DNA of 64,000 nucleotides from Anseranas semipalmata (lineage: Eukaryota > Chordata > Aves > Anseriformes > Anseranatidae). Below are positions 39,101-51,309 of the stretch, one piece after another. Both the position numbers and the translations under genes were made by a program. The notes beneath the pieces are model-generated. The model worked only from the letters and a program-made list of their open reading frames with translations. It was not told the origin of the DNA and did not search any database. Location of the stretch: contig VXAA01000167.1 in assembly GCA_013399115.1 (NCBI GenBank), positions 133,075 through 197,074 of the forward strand, in the 5' to 3' direction. Within the stretch, counting starts at the first letter, position 1, and each line of letters begins with the position of its first letter.

Positions 39101-41583
39101 AGAAACCTGTGTTCTTTCATGTCTCTTTTTTCAGTTTTAATAAGAAAAACTTAACCTAAAGCTGCTGTTTGGATACCAGGTGATGGGATGAGAGGGGATT
39201 AGAGTTTAAAGAAACTGACAGCATATCTTTTTAAATATCATCTCTTTTGCAAATGTGCAAGTCATGCTAGAGATCAGGTGCGCAAGTGCCAGAATCAGTT
39301 TCTTGGATTAGCAAGCAAAGTATGTGAGGTTTAGGCCCTGTTTAAAATCACAGTTGGCTGCAGACTTGTGGATTTTTTTTTAAGCAACTAAAGAGGAAAC
39401 CTAAAGGATTGACACCCCATTTTGTTTTTCTTCTTCCTGTGACCCACAGATGATGTCAGCTACATTTAACATTGTTTTTGTTTTGTTAGAGGTTTGTTGA
39501 CTGAGAAGGCTGCCCCTGTGATGAACATTATCCATAGCATCTTCAGCCTCATTTTGAAGTTCCGCAGCCAATTGATCTCTCAGTCATGGAGCTTTGATGC
39601 TGGGAAGCAAATGGCTGTTCATCCCAACTTTGGTTTGATGCAGCAGTCGTACAATACCTTCAAGTATTACTCCCACTTCTTATTCAAAGGTAAGAAACTG
39701 CATAAATTCTGGGACAACAATAGAAGAAAACAGGCAATTGACAACTGAAAAAATATTATAAAGAGGTTTTGGAAGTACAGCGTACATATAGTAGGAAGAT
39801 GCATGTACTTACTGTGTGTTAGAAAATGTAGTTCCCAAATGAAAACTGTATTATCTTGTTCTGCAAAGATCTGCATATCCGTCGGTTAAAATGTCCACAT
39901 AAGGAGTCTAACAGATATCCCCAAACTGACCATAAAGCTTTGCTAACTTGCAAAATAAAGATTTAGTGTTTAGCTCTCTATATATGTGCTTACATTTCTC
40001 TTTTCTCTGGAATTGACTTCTGGAACTTTTTATTGGCAGCAATGAGAGATAGTTAGATAAAGCTTCGAAGTAATTTTACTTATATCTGCATTAGCTGAAT
40101 ATTACCATTGTTATGAGATTTGAAAATTCTGATTCCCTTGTTAGACTAAGGCTCAGAGAGCCTCCTGGCACTACTTGGAGCTTATATCCAGTGCTCTGGG
40201 CAAGTATTCTTCAACTGCACAGATCATTTGCCAAATGTTCTGTCCTTTAACATGATAAAATTTCTTCTTGCTGTCAGCTTAGCCTATAATATGAAGAAAG
40301 GGTTGGTCTGTCTTTCCTTTCCATTTCTCTTTCAGGCCTTGCTTGTGTTCTTAGTAGAAGTTACTTATCCTTCCCCTGAGTACAAAGATGTAGTTCATGG
40401 GTGTTAGTTTCTTTTAGAAACCCCTTAATTCCTGGAGAAGTGCAACTTTTCCTTAGTTCTATTTTTCTAGAATATTTTCAGGTCAGATTATATTCTTCAG
40501 GAAATGAGCTGCCCTTTTTATTCTTTAAGGGTGTCCAAAAATGGTGTCAAAGGACCAAAAACAGATATTTCAGGATGAGTTAGAATGGCTGCTTCCACAT
40601 TCAACAGGAAGTCAGAGCACCTCTGGGAGCCACCTAAGCCCATACTACGAGATCTATGGTTGCTTCATGGACAGAGATTAATAAACCATTCCGTAAGGAA
40701 ATTTGCTGAGTGACCCGGTTCTTTACACCCTCTTTATTAAGCACTACAAAACAAATGTGTGCTTGTTCATCTACACTTGTTCCTTCAATCACCATGTATT
40801 GTAAAATACTCTCTTTCACAATGCGTTGATCCAGTATCCATTGAAAGCCAATACAAAGTGGTCTGGACTTCAATGGCTGTGGTGCAGGCCCTGACTTCTA
40901 ACTGTACACCTTCCCTTCTTCCTTGCATGTTACTGCTGCTTGCTGATTCCCTTTGTATTAGTGCATGGGATATTTATGAGCTTAGGAAGCTTCTGTTGCC
41001 TTCTCTGCTTTGTTACTAAGGATGTTTAGAGTAGTCAGTTTATTTATTCATAGAGCTTGAGGGATTTGTCCTAGGAATTGGTTTGATTTCCTCTCTCACA
41101 ACAGACTTCGCTCAAGAAAACTTCAGCAGAGCTTCTTCTTTCACAGAGTTCACCACAGGACCTAAACACGCTTCCTGGTCAGTTGATGTTACAAGAACAT
41201 ACCATCTTGTTGTGAAAGCAGCTTGGAGAAAGCATATTCCTTATTGGAGTAATACAGTTTCACTTAAAACTGACGTAATTTTTCTCTTGCATCTTATTTG
41301 AAATTCTTTATTATTCCAGAAAGAGATACCGGACCTTTCTTATACAAAATTACACATTTGTTTCCATTGTCCTCAGATTTCAACAGTAGGCTGTTGATTT
41401 TTTTTTCCCTAAATTAAAATGCACAGATAATGACTGACTTTAGAATATTAATCTTGGTTGAAGCTCATTTTATTTTTTGTTTTTCTTCCAGTGGTAACAA
41501 AGCTTGTAAATAGAGGATACCAACCACATTTGGAGGACTTTCTCCTGCGAATCAACTTTAATAACTACTACAAGGATAACTAA
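18123..41583 (+). CDS. TUBGCP6: Gamma-tubulin complex component 6 (TUBGCP6/GCP6), complete, 25 coding exons
   Basis: A core gamma-tubulin ring complex subunit that helps nucleate microtubules at centrosomes. Exons: 18123-18869, 20271-20434, 21862-22072, 22590-22763, 24487-24608, 24939-25014, 25514-25623, 27432-27523, 27617-27756, 29395-29544, 30202-30283, 30367-30455, 30640-30755, 31401-31539, 31632-31748, 31994-33296, 33716-33771, 34034-34220, 34496-34664, 36008-36149, 37287-37481, 37758-37890, 38137-38350, 39490-39689, 41492-41583. They sum to 5220 nt, or 1739 codons plus TAA (human about 1819). The start [14 protein letters not shown] matches the family N-terminus. The N-terminal GCP (GRIP1) region covers roughly residues 350-640. 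A charged, coiled-coil-rich segment (about 640-830) precedes the large exon with 27-residue repeats (about 1013-1201). The C-terminal gamma-tubulin-binding GRIP2 region ends [20 protein letters not shown]. The intron after 38350 uses a GC donor. Confidence 0.97.
18870..20270 (+). other. TUBGCP6 first coding intron with simple repeats
   Basis: The intron contains a (CTTT)n run at 19401-19418 and a 14-bp tandem duplication tttacttgcatatg near 20200-20230, close to the 3' splice site. No gene was recognised in it. The minus-strand frame at 19550-19918 has no family resemblance. Confidence 0.6.
22764..24486 (+). other. TUBGCP6 intron hosting the CR1 insertion
   Basis: Intron between the exons ending YNKGLVFQ and starting AFTSGLR. 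About 0.7 kb of it is the CR1 element; the rest is AT-rich sequence in which I see nothing further. Confidence 0.7.
22869..23573 (+). mobile_element. CR1 LINE, 5'-truncated 3' end with intact ORF2 C-terminus
   Basis: A 5'-truncated CR1 non-LTR retrotransposon in a TUBGCP6 intron, same orientation as the gene. The frame 22878-23465 (195 codons) is the C-terminal part of the CR1 reverse transcriptase ORF, with [12 protein letters not shown] near the start, then [17 protein letters not shown] and [11 protein letters not shown]. It is followed by the 3'UTR and the terminal (ATTCTATG)n microsatellite at about 23540-23570. Lack of stops across 195 codons suggests recent insertion. It lacks the 5' end and the rest of ORF2, so it cannot move by itself. 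Confidence 0.95.
25963..25992. repeat. (AAT)n microsatellite
   Basis: About ten AAT units with one AGT interruption in the TUBGCP6 intron 25624-27431. The rest of that 1.8-kb intron is AT-rich without recognisable genes. Confidence 0.85.
27757..29394 (+). other. TUBGCP6 intron, nothing recognised
   Basis: Intron between the exons ending LKLCCPR and starting HYICWSD. It has mixed composition, with no transposon or RNA gene identified. Confidence 0.55.
32501..33067 (+). repeat. TUBGCP6: Seven in-frame 81-bp (27-residue) repeats in the large TUBGCP6 exon
   Basis: Repeat units begin at 32501, 32582, 32663, 32744, 32825, 32906 and 32987, exactly 81 bp apart, with partial units on both sides (from about 32445 and to about 33130). 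The unit reads approximately [18 protein letters not shown] followed by a variable segment such as YVSEVEPTR. The second and last units are the most diverged. Human GCP6 has a related 27-residue array, so the repeat is old, though copy number differs. The array lies between the two GCP domains. In human cells this region has been reported as a PLK4 substrate; nothing here tests that. Confidence 0.95.
34665..36007 (+). other. TUBGCP6 intron, nothing recognised
   Basis: Intron between the exons ending TAPLVS(H) and starting VSLVNKA. The plus-strand frames at 35064-35342 and 35701-35925 have no family resemblance or splice support. Confidence 0.55.
36150..37286 (+). other. TUBGCP6 intron, nothing recognised
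   Basis: Intron between the exons ending DLLFEK and starting LGSGQTPGE. It is somewhat more GC-rich than its neighbours, but no element or gene could be identified. Confidence 0.5.
38351..39489 (+). other. TUBGCP6: GC-AG intron of TUBGCP6
   Basis: The exon ends ATCTTCAG and the intron begins GCAAGC; the next exon follows TTGTTAG and reads A-GGT-TTG, giving ...[16 protein letters not shown]. Phase and similarity to human GCP6 require this junction. No GT donor near it keeps the frame. AG|GCAAG is the usual context for the minor GC-AG intron class. Confidence 0.9.
39690..41491 (+). other. Last TUBGCP6 intron
   Basis: A 1.8-kb intron before the terminal coding exon. The short frames on both strands around 40634-41301 are unsupported, and no repeat family was recognised. 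Confidence 0.5.
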
Positions 41584-41945
41584 GACCTACAGAGTAAGGA
41601 TCACTGATAGCATGGTAAAACAGAAACAGATAAACCTATATGCTTATAATTTATAGAAGCTTATGCAAATGCCATGCAAGAGGCATTTTTCTTCAGTGAA
41701 ATAACCCATCATCTAATAGCTTGAAGAATATAACCACCACATACAGAGAATGATGCGTCTTAAAATTCATAATACCTTCCAGTTGTTTGATCTGCTGAGA
41801 ATTAATGTCGTCATTATTGCAAAGATAGAGAAGATGAGTGCCTAGTCTTAACAGGGGAGAGAGTGCAAAACTGTATATCTGTGAATGTGTAAATGTTGTA
41901 TTTTCAGTGTTGTGAATTTCCTCCAGTGTAAATACATGTATGTGA

Positions 41946-41951
41946 AATAAA
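41946..41951 (+). terminator. TUBGCP6: TUBGCP6 poly(A) signal AATAAA
   Basis: A canonical AATAAA lies 363 nt after the stop codon. It is preceded by GT-rich sequence and followed by T-rich sequence (ctaaaattttttagatgag). This gives a short 3'UTR of about 0.4 kb. Confidence 0.7.
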
Positions 41952-41969
41952 AGATACTTTCTAAAATTT

Positions 41970-44900
41970 TTTAGATGAGTATGAGGTACAACTGTTCAGA
42001 CAACCTATTTGACGTGGTTTATTTTCACGTTGACCTTATTTCTCAGTCTAAACATGATAACTAGTTTCTTGAAGGCTATTAGTTACAGTGGAAGAAGAGG
42101 GTTTGATAAAACGAATTGCACTGAGGAGATCTGCTAGGAGGTTAGTATTTGATTATTCAAGCACTTGGTAATTGTTGGATCACTCATGGCAAACTTACTT
42201 TCCTTATCCCTGATTTAAGCTGTACATCTTATTTTGCAGTGATTATGTAAAAGAGCTAGAACAGAAATTCAGCGTCACTGAAGTGAGACAAAACTCCCAA
42301 CTGCTGCTTCCAACTGCAGGATCACATATCTCACTTCACTAATAATTTTCCTGTTCCTTGTTTGCTTTCTTTTTTTCCTTTCAACATTGTCAAAAGAGGT
42401 GATTGAAACTTTTAATTTCATGGTACAAAAATGTTGTAGAGAGGCAGTCTGCTTTGAATTTTACAGGTTTGAAATACTTTGATTTTGAGATTATGAAGTA
42501 ACGATTGCTTAAAATGTAGACATTCATCAGAATCTCATTTTCTGATTAGTGGTCACTTAAAGGTACAGGCATGGCCAACATATCAGTACTATGGAATACT
42601 GAATATGATTTTTTTGATATGTATACAGTTTTGCCTTTTTTTTCCTGAAATATAAATTAAGCATTAGAGTCAGAATGCATCAACTGTAAAGTTGACTTGA
42701 GGGTACCAAAGTCAGTATAAAAGATCAAGTAACACGCAGCTGTAACACATCTATTCTGTTTCTCTACCTGTGCTTTATTTTACTCATTTCTTTCTGCTGT
42801 GCAGAATAGGAAATCGAAAGAGCAGGTGGCTTGCAGATTTAGATATTTTGTTGCATGTTTGTCTACCTGACTTGCACCTCCAGAGATGAGCTAAGGCAAG
42901 TATGTGTGCGTGCACAAGTTTTCCTTCTAGATTGCTGCCTTGTCCTGACGCACGACTCTCCACTAGAGAGCAGCCAAGCAGCTCACACAGGGAGCAGCTG
43001 CTGTTCGGCAGCTCAGAGCTCTGCACGGCAGTGTAACTGGAGGGACGAAGCTTTAGTGTTCCCCTGAAGCCCGTGTAACTGCAGGAGGAAAGCCACACCA
43101 CTACCTGTAGCCAGCTGACGTGCCTAAAGCGCCTGAGCAGCCCTTGCTACAGCTGCAAGGATTGCCTAGAAAGAAGGAAAAGAGAGAAGGCAAGTCAGAG
43201 CACCTAAATTGCTACCATTGCGTAAGAGCAGCACCTTCTCTCAGCTGACTTCTAAAGGAGCCCTATCTGATGAGGGAGAATGCCAGGAAGGTTAGCAAGA
43301 GCTAAAAAATCAAAGACTTCTCAAATGCATCCCTTATGCTTCTTCCATCTTCATATTTCCAGTTTTTCAGACATTTACGCCAGTCATTTGGGGGTTGGAC
43401 TGGATTATCAGGCGTGAGCTGTTCCAACTGCAGCTGGTGCATGAGGCTTTTGATTCAGCTCAAATGCTGCTGCGTGAACTTGTTTGCCTCGCACGCCTGG
43501 GCCTCGCCCCCAGCTCTGTCATGCTGAGCATATTATCCAAACCCATCTGATAAAAAGACCTGACAGCAAAGTTAGGCCTTTAGGGGCGGTCTGGCAGTGA
43601 CGCATTCCTTCCTTGCAGACAGAAGCCTTAAGGAAAAAAATAAAAGTACAGAAGTGAGGAGTGTGGTTGGCCCCGGCCTGCGCAGAGGCCCACTCACCCC
43701 ACCGCCACCACAAGAGAGGAAACCAGGCCACGCAGGAGCGAGGAGGGAAACGCGGCAGCAGCCCCAGCTCCTTGCTCCCCTGGGGGACACCCAGGTCTGT
43801 AGCGCTGAGCAGGGCGATCTAAGGGCGGTTAGGAAGTATCAGGAAACCCCTCAACCTGGAGTAACTGATGTGTATTTTCAACTTAGTGATATTATATGAG
43901 CAGCTCAGCAAAGAAATGGGTGTAGCAGCCCTCTGCTTTTCTGCATAGTAAAGCCTCCGAGTGCTGTGGACTGAAAGGCACGTCACCCAGAAACATCTGC
44001 GAGTCTGAATTTTGGTCCTTACCTCGGAACCAGTAACTCCTAACTCCAGGAGGAAGGCTGAAGGACAGCTAGCCTGCTTCTCGGGGTGCACGGGGCTGGG
44101 CAGAGGTGGGGTTGACTCGCCCCATCTTTGACCTCTTCGGCCCTGGCTTCGTTTTCATTCACCGATGAGAGATCTGGTACCTCCATGTCTGGGTGGGGAA
44201 GAGCTAAAAGGCAGATCCTTTTTTTTTGGCATTGGCAGGAGAGGTCAGAGGGGAGATGCCAGTTTTCAAAACAGAAATGTAACGACGTCAGTCTTTCTTG
44301 GGACTGAAGTTAAATCACAAAACGAGCTGCTGGCACCGCCCTGCCTCAGGCTGATCCCAGCACTGCCCGCAGCATCGTCCAGCACCCGCTGGTGCCCGCA
44401 GCATTGACCAGGCTTTGGGGACTGAGCGGGTTTTGCATCCCCTTCCAGGCTGGGGAGTCAGCACAGCTTTGCCATCAGCAGTGAAGTCAGTTCGCAGTGC
44501 TTCAGGTTCTCCAGCTGAAAAAATGATGAAAGCATTATCTTTCTTTATGAAACCTTTTAGCAAAAAAAGGAAGCAAACGCTATTTAAACATCAATTTAGC
44601 TATCTATTATACTACTGTATTATTAAAATATTAACTTTGTTTTTTTTTTTTTAAATTAACTCCAGAATTAAAAAACAACAACAACAGAAAAAACGCATGA
44701 AGTAAGCTTTGCAGGGCATCTTAGCCTACTAAAAACGTTTCTGCTTATACTTGCACAAAGTATCATTAAAACTCACCTCTGGGTTTACTTGCTGAATGCA
44801 CAGGCTTGGCAAGAAATCTGCAGTGCTGCAGATTTGTCCTTGCCCAGCCAAAACAACAGCAGGGGAGAAACAGGAACAGTACGGAGCTTCAGATGCATGC

Positions 44901-45515
44901 CCTGCTATGGAGAAGGGCAAGTCTGACTTTTCTCCTTGGGTTTCTGCTCCCCTGTTAATTAGGCAGGTGCTGTAAAAGCCGCATGGCTGGTTATCTGCTC
45001 GGCCTGCCCCTTCGGCCCTCTGTCACTGCCCCTGGCAGCCCAAACCTGCCCTTGGGGTGCGGCACAGTTCGTGCAAGCACAGCTCTGCAGCATCACGCAG
45101 GCAGCCCCTCATGTCTTTTGATGTTCCCACGTCACCGTGCCATGCCACTGACCTGTGTCACAGGGCAGCCCTGTCCGTCGGTTGTAAGGCTGATTTGGGG
45201 GTTGGGGGAGAACTGAGGTGCTAAATGGGGGCAAACGCAACATTTCTATACAGCTGAGAGTAGAGCAGGAGCAGGCAAGCAACTGAGAGCTGACACTGCA
45301 CAAAAAAAAGCTCCTGTTGCAATAAAGTAAAATGAAAAGATGCAACATAGCTATTAGTCACATTATTTAGAACATAACACAGTTAAGGCAACCTTATACA
45401 AGATGTGACAGTACTGTGAAACCCTCTGAATTGGTTTACATCCATTACCTGGCTCTGGAGGAGTAAAGTGAAGGTTAGTGTGACTCTTGGCAGAGGTAAA
45501 GCTGTCCAAGTCCCA
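41970..45515. other. TUBGCP6-SELENOO intergenic spacer, proximal part
   Basis: Between two convergent 3' ends. It is AT-rich to about 42.8 kb, then more GC-rich (about 42.9-45.3 kb) with only unsupported short frames on both strands. A T-run lies at 44640-44652. I recognise no gene. Confidence 0.55.
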
Positions 45516-45517
45516 TC

Positions 45518-46183
45518 TATCACAGAATCACAGAACGGCTGAGGCTGGAAGGGACCTCTGGAGGTCATTTGGTCCAACCCCTGCTCAAGCAGGGACACCT
45601 AGAGCCGGCTGCCCAGGACCATGTCCAGACAACTTTTGGAGATCTGCAAGGAGACTCCACAGCCCCTCTGGGCAACCTGTGCCAGTGCTCTGTCACCCAC
45701 ACAGCACAGAAGTGCTCCCTGATGTTCAGAGGAAACCTCCTGTGTTCCAGCTTGTGCCCATTGCCTTTTGTCCTGTCCCTGGGCACCACTGAAAAGAGCC
45801 TGGCCCCATCCTCTTTGCACCCTCCCTTCAGGTATTTATACACATGGATGAGATCCCCCTGAGCCTCCTCTTCTCCAGGCTGAACAGCCCCACATCTCTC
45901 AATCTCTCCTCACAGGAAAGATGCTCCAGTCCCTGCGTCATCTTGGTGGTTCTCAGTTAGACCCTCTCCAGTATGTCCACGTCTGTCTTGTACTGGGGGG
46001 CCCAGAACTGGACCCAGCACTGCAGCTGTGGCCTCACCAGTGCCGAGCAGAGGGGAAGGATCACGTCTCTTGACCTGCTGGTGATTCTTCAACCTAACGC
46101 AGCCAAGAATACCATTAGCTGCCCTAGTGGCAAGGACACGCTGCTGACTCATGTTCAACTTGGTGTCTGCCAGGACTCCCAGG
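45518..46183 (-). mobile_element. CR1 LINE fragment, antisense
   Basis: Read on the minus strand this is a CR1 3' end. The plus-strand text atcacagaatcacagaacgg followed by ggctggaagggacctctgg is the reverse complement of the CR1 3'UTR. The minus-strand frame near 45565-45843 carries CR1 ORF2 C-terminal words ([36 protein letters not shown]). It is 5'-truncated and decayed compared with the copy at 22869: the frame is broken beyond about 45843, although the DNA similarity continues to about 46183. Confidence 0.9.
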
Positions 46184-46889
46184 TGCGTGATCTAATGGAG
46201 AATGCTGTGTGGAGATACAGACTCAAGTCTGTGAAGTATGAATCTAAAGAGTAGATTCAGGATAAGTGGGGCTTGAATTTGCTCTTTCAGTGAGCCCCAG
46301 GAGTTGCCTTGGCCTTCTGCATGGATGTACTCCATGCAAAGCGGTGAACAGCAGGTTTGGCCTAAAACCTACTTCCATCACAGCACATAAATCAAAATGC
46401 AGGCAGGAACAACACCAGGAACAATCCTATTCAACAGATGGAGTGTGGAGATTTACTCCAGCTGAAGCACCCTGAGGAGCCACATCTCTGTCTAGGTGGG
46501 AAGGCAAGCTACATCAGAGCTGGGTGACACTCCAGCACTACCTTAAGATGTTTCTCAACATTCCTAATTAACCAGTAGAACTCATTACTCTTAGTATCCC
46601 TTGAAAAGCACCCTGCAAGTAAATTGAAGAAGGGGATGGGGGGGGAAAAAAAAAAAGACTACAATCTCTCCCCCTTCTCAACTGTTGTATTCTGCAAGCA
46701 AACAAATCCCACTGCATGAGGATCCGTGTGGCCAAGCACAGCACAGATGAAGGACCTATGGACCTGCTGTAGCATTAAAGGCCCCAGAGGGCAGCCAGCT
46801 GCTGCCAACATCCTCAGGTGAGATCTCCCAGAAGGTAAGTACCCCTGCGCTGAGGTGCATTGAGCCAGTCAGCCCCAGAATGAGAGTTA

Positions 46890-47290
46890 GGCCGACCGTC
46901 ACAGAGAAATTTAGGTTGGCCAGGATCTCCAGATATCATCTAGTCCTGCTTAATGCAGGTCCAACTGATAAAGCCCTGAGTGGCCTGCTCTAATGATATT
47001 TTGAGCGTCACCAAGGACTGAGATGCTACCACCATCTCTGGACAACTTATTTCAGAGTTTTGGCTGCCCTTATGGTGGAATTAAAAAAAAAAAATCTTTA
47101 AAATAAATCAGTTTTCCATGTTGTAACTCTGTCCACTGCCTCTCATCCTATTTCTGTGCCTATTACGGTCTGCCTCTACCCTCTCTGCATCCCTCCAAGC
47201 ATTTGCCATAGACAGCAAGACATTTCCCTTTAGCTTTCAGGCTGAGGAAACTTGGTTCTCTCCACCTCTCCCATGCACACCACGCACAGC
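46890..47290 (-). mobile_element. Old, strongly diverged CR1 fragment, antisense
   Basis: The plus-strand text follows the reverse-complement order of a CR1 3' end: tttaggttgg, catctagtcc, accatctctggacaact, cccttatggtg, gtccactgcctctcatcct, tctctgcatccctcc, ctttcaggctgagg. No reading frame survives. The outer limits are approximate. Confidence 0.7.
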
Positions 47291-49060
47291 CTTAGACCAT
47301 ACAAGATGAGCTGCTCTGTCCTGCCCAGAACCAGCTTCTGACCACACCACCACCAAGCCTCAGAGCAATTACACGCTACTGCTTATCTGGCTGCCAATGC
47401 AAATACTTCTCCACCTCAAACCCACGTTTCTCCTTTGTCTGCCCACTCCCACACCATCAACACCACTAAGGAAAAGGCTCACGCTTTGCTCAAGGAAACC
47501 ATAAACAATCAAGTAATCTGTTAAAGTATCTGATGCAACATAATGGGGAGGTGGTTTGGGTTTAAGCCAACCATGGGACTACATCAATCCATCGGCTTTG
47601 CCAGTAACCGGCTCTGGAGTAAATGGAGAACGATCCTCACCAATGGATCACTGCCTGCACGGAGCCTCCGGGGCCTCGCTGCTCGCGGGGACGTCTCCTG
47701 TACACACAGGTACTCAGTGAGAAGAGGGCCCGAATGCTGCAGAGCTCATTTAAAGATCACCAGGTTCTGACAGCGTAATGTGGCCACAGGCCACAGCATC
47801 CATCCCATCCAACATACTCTATTACTAGATGTTTTCCACTCTGAAGAGTCCTGTTCTCTATAATATTCCTGAGATCTTTGAAAAATTATTATTTTTTTAA
47901 ACTGTATGAACTACTCAATCAAGTTTAAATAAACTTTTTAAAAAAAAAAAATCTTCACTTTTGACCTAAAGGCCTATTTCTTTAAGCAGAGTTTAAAAAC
48001 TACATCCTGTACCTGTTAACACCTGCCCCCCCGGCCCCTTTCTTACACCTTTGGGATTAAAGAGGTGTTACAGCCACTTAACTAAGAGGGAAGTTTCCCT
48101 TTGAAAAAAGGTAAAGGTCCTTACCCTGCTGCAAACACACTACCAAAGCTGCTGGTGAGGCAGGAGACTAGCTGTGGTAATTCACTCCTCAGAAGACACT
48201 GCAAAAATACTAAGTGAGATTTCTGTGATCTGGTCTGGCCATCTGATGTCAACACAGAGCTAATGTAGAATACAGTTTAACAATAATAATTAGAATAATG
48301 TAGAATACAGAAATAAGTCGGCTGAATGGTATGGTTAACAGCAAAAGTCTTCCAGGAAATAACAGGCAAGGACAAGGATATTAAAATTACATTTTGGATT
48401 TTTTTAATAAAAGCATTGAAGAAAGTAGCAGCACTTGCTTGAAAAGAAACAAACAAACAAAATAAACAAAAACATTCCAAAGTGAGAGCTGACAGTAAAA
48501 CGTCAGGCAATTGCAGCTTTACAAGCTTATGGACCAGAGTTATGGAGATACCTTATAATGTCTCCAGAGGAGCCCCACTGCCACGTGAGACTCTCCAGTT
48601 TTGTAACCTGGGTTCCACCTGCCTTTAGGCAAGGGTAGATCAGACTGTATAGCCACAGGGCCAAGTCCAACCAAAGTGCTTCCACAGAACGTTGTTGGTG
48701 TTGAAGAGTCACGAATTCATTCTGAGTGCAAGTCTTTTTATACAAGCAGAATATTTGATTGATAAGAAATAATTATTTTCAGGTTTAACTATTCCACATA
48801 CAAGCTGTAAAAAAAATCAAGAAGCAATTTATGATTCAAGTATTTAGACTCCCAAATATTATAAGCTCTATTTCCTTCTCTCCGAAGAACTGATCTAAAA
48901 GACAAAGTTCTTACCTAGATTAAACGTGGTTTAATTGTCCTTAATCTCCCACTTCCACACTACTCCAGGAACAAGAACAGAAGAAGCTGACTATCATCGA
49001 ACCTCTGGAAATGAGGGTGCTAGAAGAGCACAAGCATTCCATTTGGCTTCTGGCCACCAC
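47290..49060. other. Intergenic spacer, distal part
   Basis: AT-rich sequence between the diverged CR1 and the candidate SELENOO poly(A) signal. It includes an A-run at about 47940-47951 and a small C-rich run near 48027. No gene was recognised. Confidence 0.5.
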
Positions 49061-49061
49061 T

Positions 49062-49067
49062 TTTATT
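49062..49067 (-). terminator. SELENOO: Candidate SELENOO poly(A) signal
   Basis: TTTATT on the plus strand gives AATAAA on the minus strand, followed at once by GTGGTGG. It is the first canonical hexamer I find after the SELENOO stop, and would imply a 3'UTR of about 2.6 kb. Nearer variant hexamers (CATAAA near 51092, TATAAA near 50915) could end shorter transcripts. Confidence 0.4.
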
Positions 49068-51309
49068 CAAATACAGAGCATCAATATTACTGCATGCACT
49101 GAGAAACCAAGCAGTTGAACTCTGGTAGAAATATTCAGAGGGTGGTCACAGTCGGTGAACACACTGTACCTATTACAAATACAGCTTTAGTAAGTGGCAC
49201 ACCAAAGCAGGCATGCCAAGGGTCTCCATTCATAATTTCAAGCTTTCTAGACCTCTTGCACTTGTTCTGCACTTAAGCAAAGAATGCATTTAGCAGGAAA
49301 TGTACACCACATTTTCATTCTTCACTTTTACATCTGATTTCCCTTTTTAAGGATAAATTTGCTAGCTAATTATTTCAAAGTATCTCCCTCTCTCTCTCCA
49401 TGAGTTTGGCATTATAGCTGCAAAGTAATTCGCATCTTTATATGGAAAATAATTTGGTAGTTAATTCAAGATCTCCTATGTCCAAACACACTGCTATAAT
49501 ATCATTCTCCTTCTCCTCACCATTAATAATACAGATCTACTTAGACCCCAAAGCTAAGTAATACCAGAACACCGTTACAAATACATAATCTCTTAGATAC
49601 GGTGTAAAATCATTACTTTAGACCATTTTGTTCAGCCAAAAGCTTGGGCAGAGCTCCTCCAAAACACTGTTCCTCTCTGTGTCCCAAAAGGAAAGATATA
49701 AACTGAGAAACAAAATCAGCACAGAGTTACGATCACCCTGGAGCAACTTTTTTTCCCTCCAATTAATTCCTTCTGAACATAAGAGACCATTGGTTCTGCA
49801 AATTTGTCATGAGTATGCTTATTTTGAAATGTCTCTCAAATTGCCAGCATACTTCCTTTCCCATCCCCCCCCGGTGCAGTCCTTTTTACCCAGCATTGAT
49901 TTTTTGTTGAAGTTTCCATTAAATGGTTTGGTTTCAGTGGCCCCCAAGTTCAGAGAAAAAAGAATCCCTGATGACAGTCATTTCAACAGTCAAACTCCTA
50001 CAAAAATGGATTACTTCTAGCAGACAACCAGCAAGTACTACTTATTGTTGCCCACTTAAAGGAACTTCCTCTTTCAACTACACCATTCTTCCATGAACTA
50101 AAAAGCACCTTCAGGTTTATCCTTTTCAGTAAGGACTGTGAAATGTCACAGGACGAGTTGTTAGAGAGATTCTGATCTGTCACAGACGTTATTCAGCATC
50201 AGCTCCTCTAAGGCAAAGGCAAGACAGAACGAATGTTTACATTCAAACCATCACCTATTTACCGTGGCAGCCACAAGAGCAAATTGATTATTAACAGATG
50301 GATAAGCACAGCCCAACTGTTCTTCCATAGCTCATGTTTTGAGGAAGACTTGAAAAGAGCATAATTCAACCTGAGCTAATACTGAACTTGCATGGGGGTG
50401 GAAGAAGAATTTACCAGAGTGCACTTAAACTCACAGTGTAAAAAGTGGCCTCTTTGGAAAAGAGAAACCTTTGCACTAAACCAAACTTGCCCAAGATTTC
50501 AAGTATCTGAACCAGTGACAGAGCCCTTTAGAATTAAGCTCAGAAAGCTAACTCATACCTTTAACTATGGATTTTTTTTGCTAACATGGCAATAATGGCA
50601 ACTGACTTTCCCCCGAAATCCCAGCTTAAAACAACAGAAATACTATCAATAAATTTTCAAGCAAGTCAGCTCCCATCCTCTATAATCTTTTACACTATCT
50701 CCAGTAGCGTGCTCCTGAATGGCAACTTTCAGTGAAAAAATTCTCAAAGACCATGGAAGCCAAGTAAGTGGTGCAAGACCAAAGTGGGAATGGAAAGACC
50801 CCACTGACCAATGTGAACAGACAGGCACCCCACCTGCGTGCTTTTTGTACAAGAGACTGTATTAAGAGTATGCAAATAAACAGACAACGAATCTGTATTT
50901 GAGCACTGGGGTCATTTATAATGTTGATGCTAATTGGGGTAACTGACCTTGCCTGAATCAACTGGCTTACAAATTGCACCCATGATTTTAGTAAATATTT
51001 ACACACACACAGTATGCAAATGTAGTGAACCTGAATAAACTTCGCCATCAAGATTTTCAAGTGCAAATATACAGTCTCCCTTAGTTCTGCTCTTTATGTA
51101 TTATACATAAAAAAAAAAACACATTTCCCCCCAAACCCCTGCCTGCGCACTCTCTAAAAACAAAGATTAAATATCAGTCTAAAGGTTCACAAGAAATGAA
51201 CTACTTCAATGAATCATGGCTTAAAACAAGCAACACTGAATCTATTCCTCAATTAAAGAGGACTAAAAGTCCCTGCATAGAAAAAGCAGTAAATAAATGG
51301 TAGAAGTAC

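Noticed and set aside
42784..45348. Cluster of short frames on both strands in the GC-richer spacer
   Set aside because: None shows a conserved motif, family resemblance or convincing splice structure. The overlap of frames on both strands is what higher GC content gives by chance.
45565..46254. Several overlapping frames at the antisense CR1
   Set aside because: They are fragments or shadows of CR1 ORF2 and its complement, not host genes.
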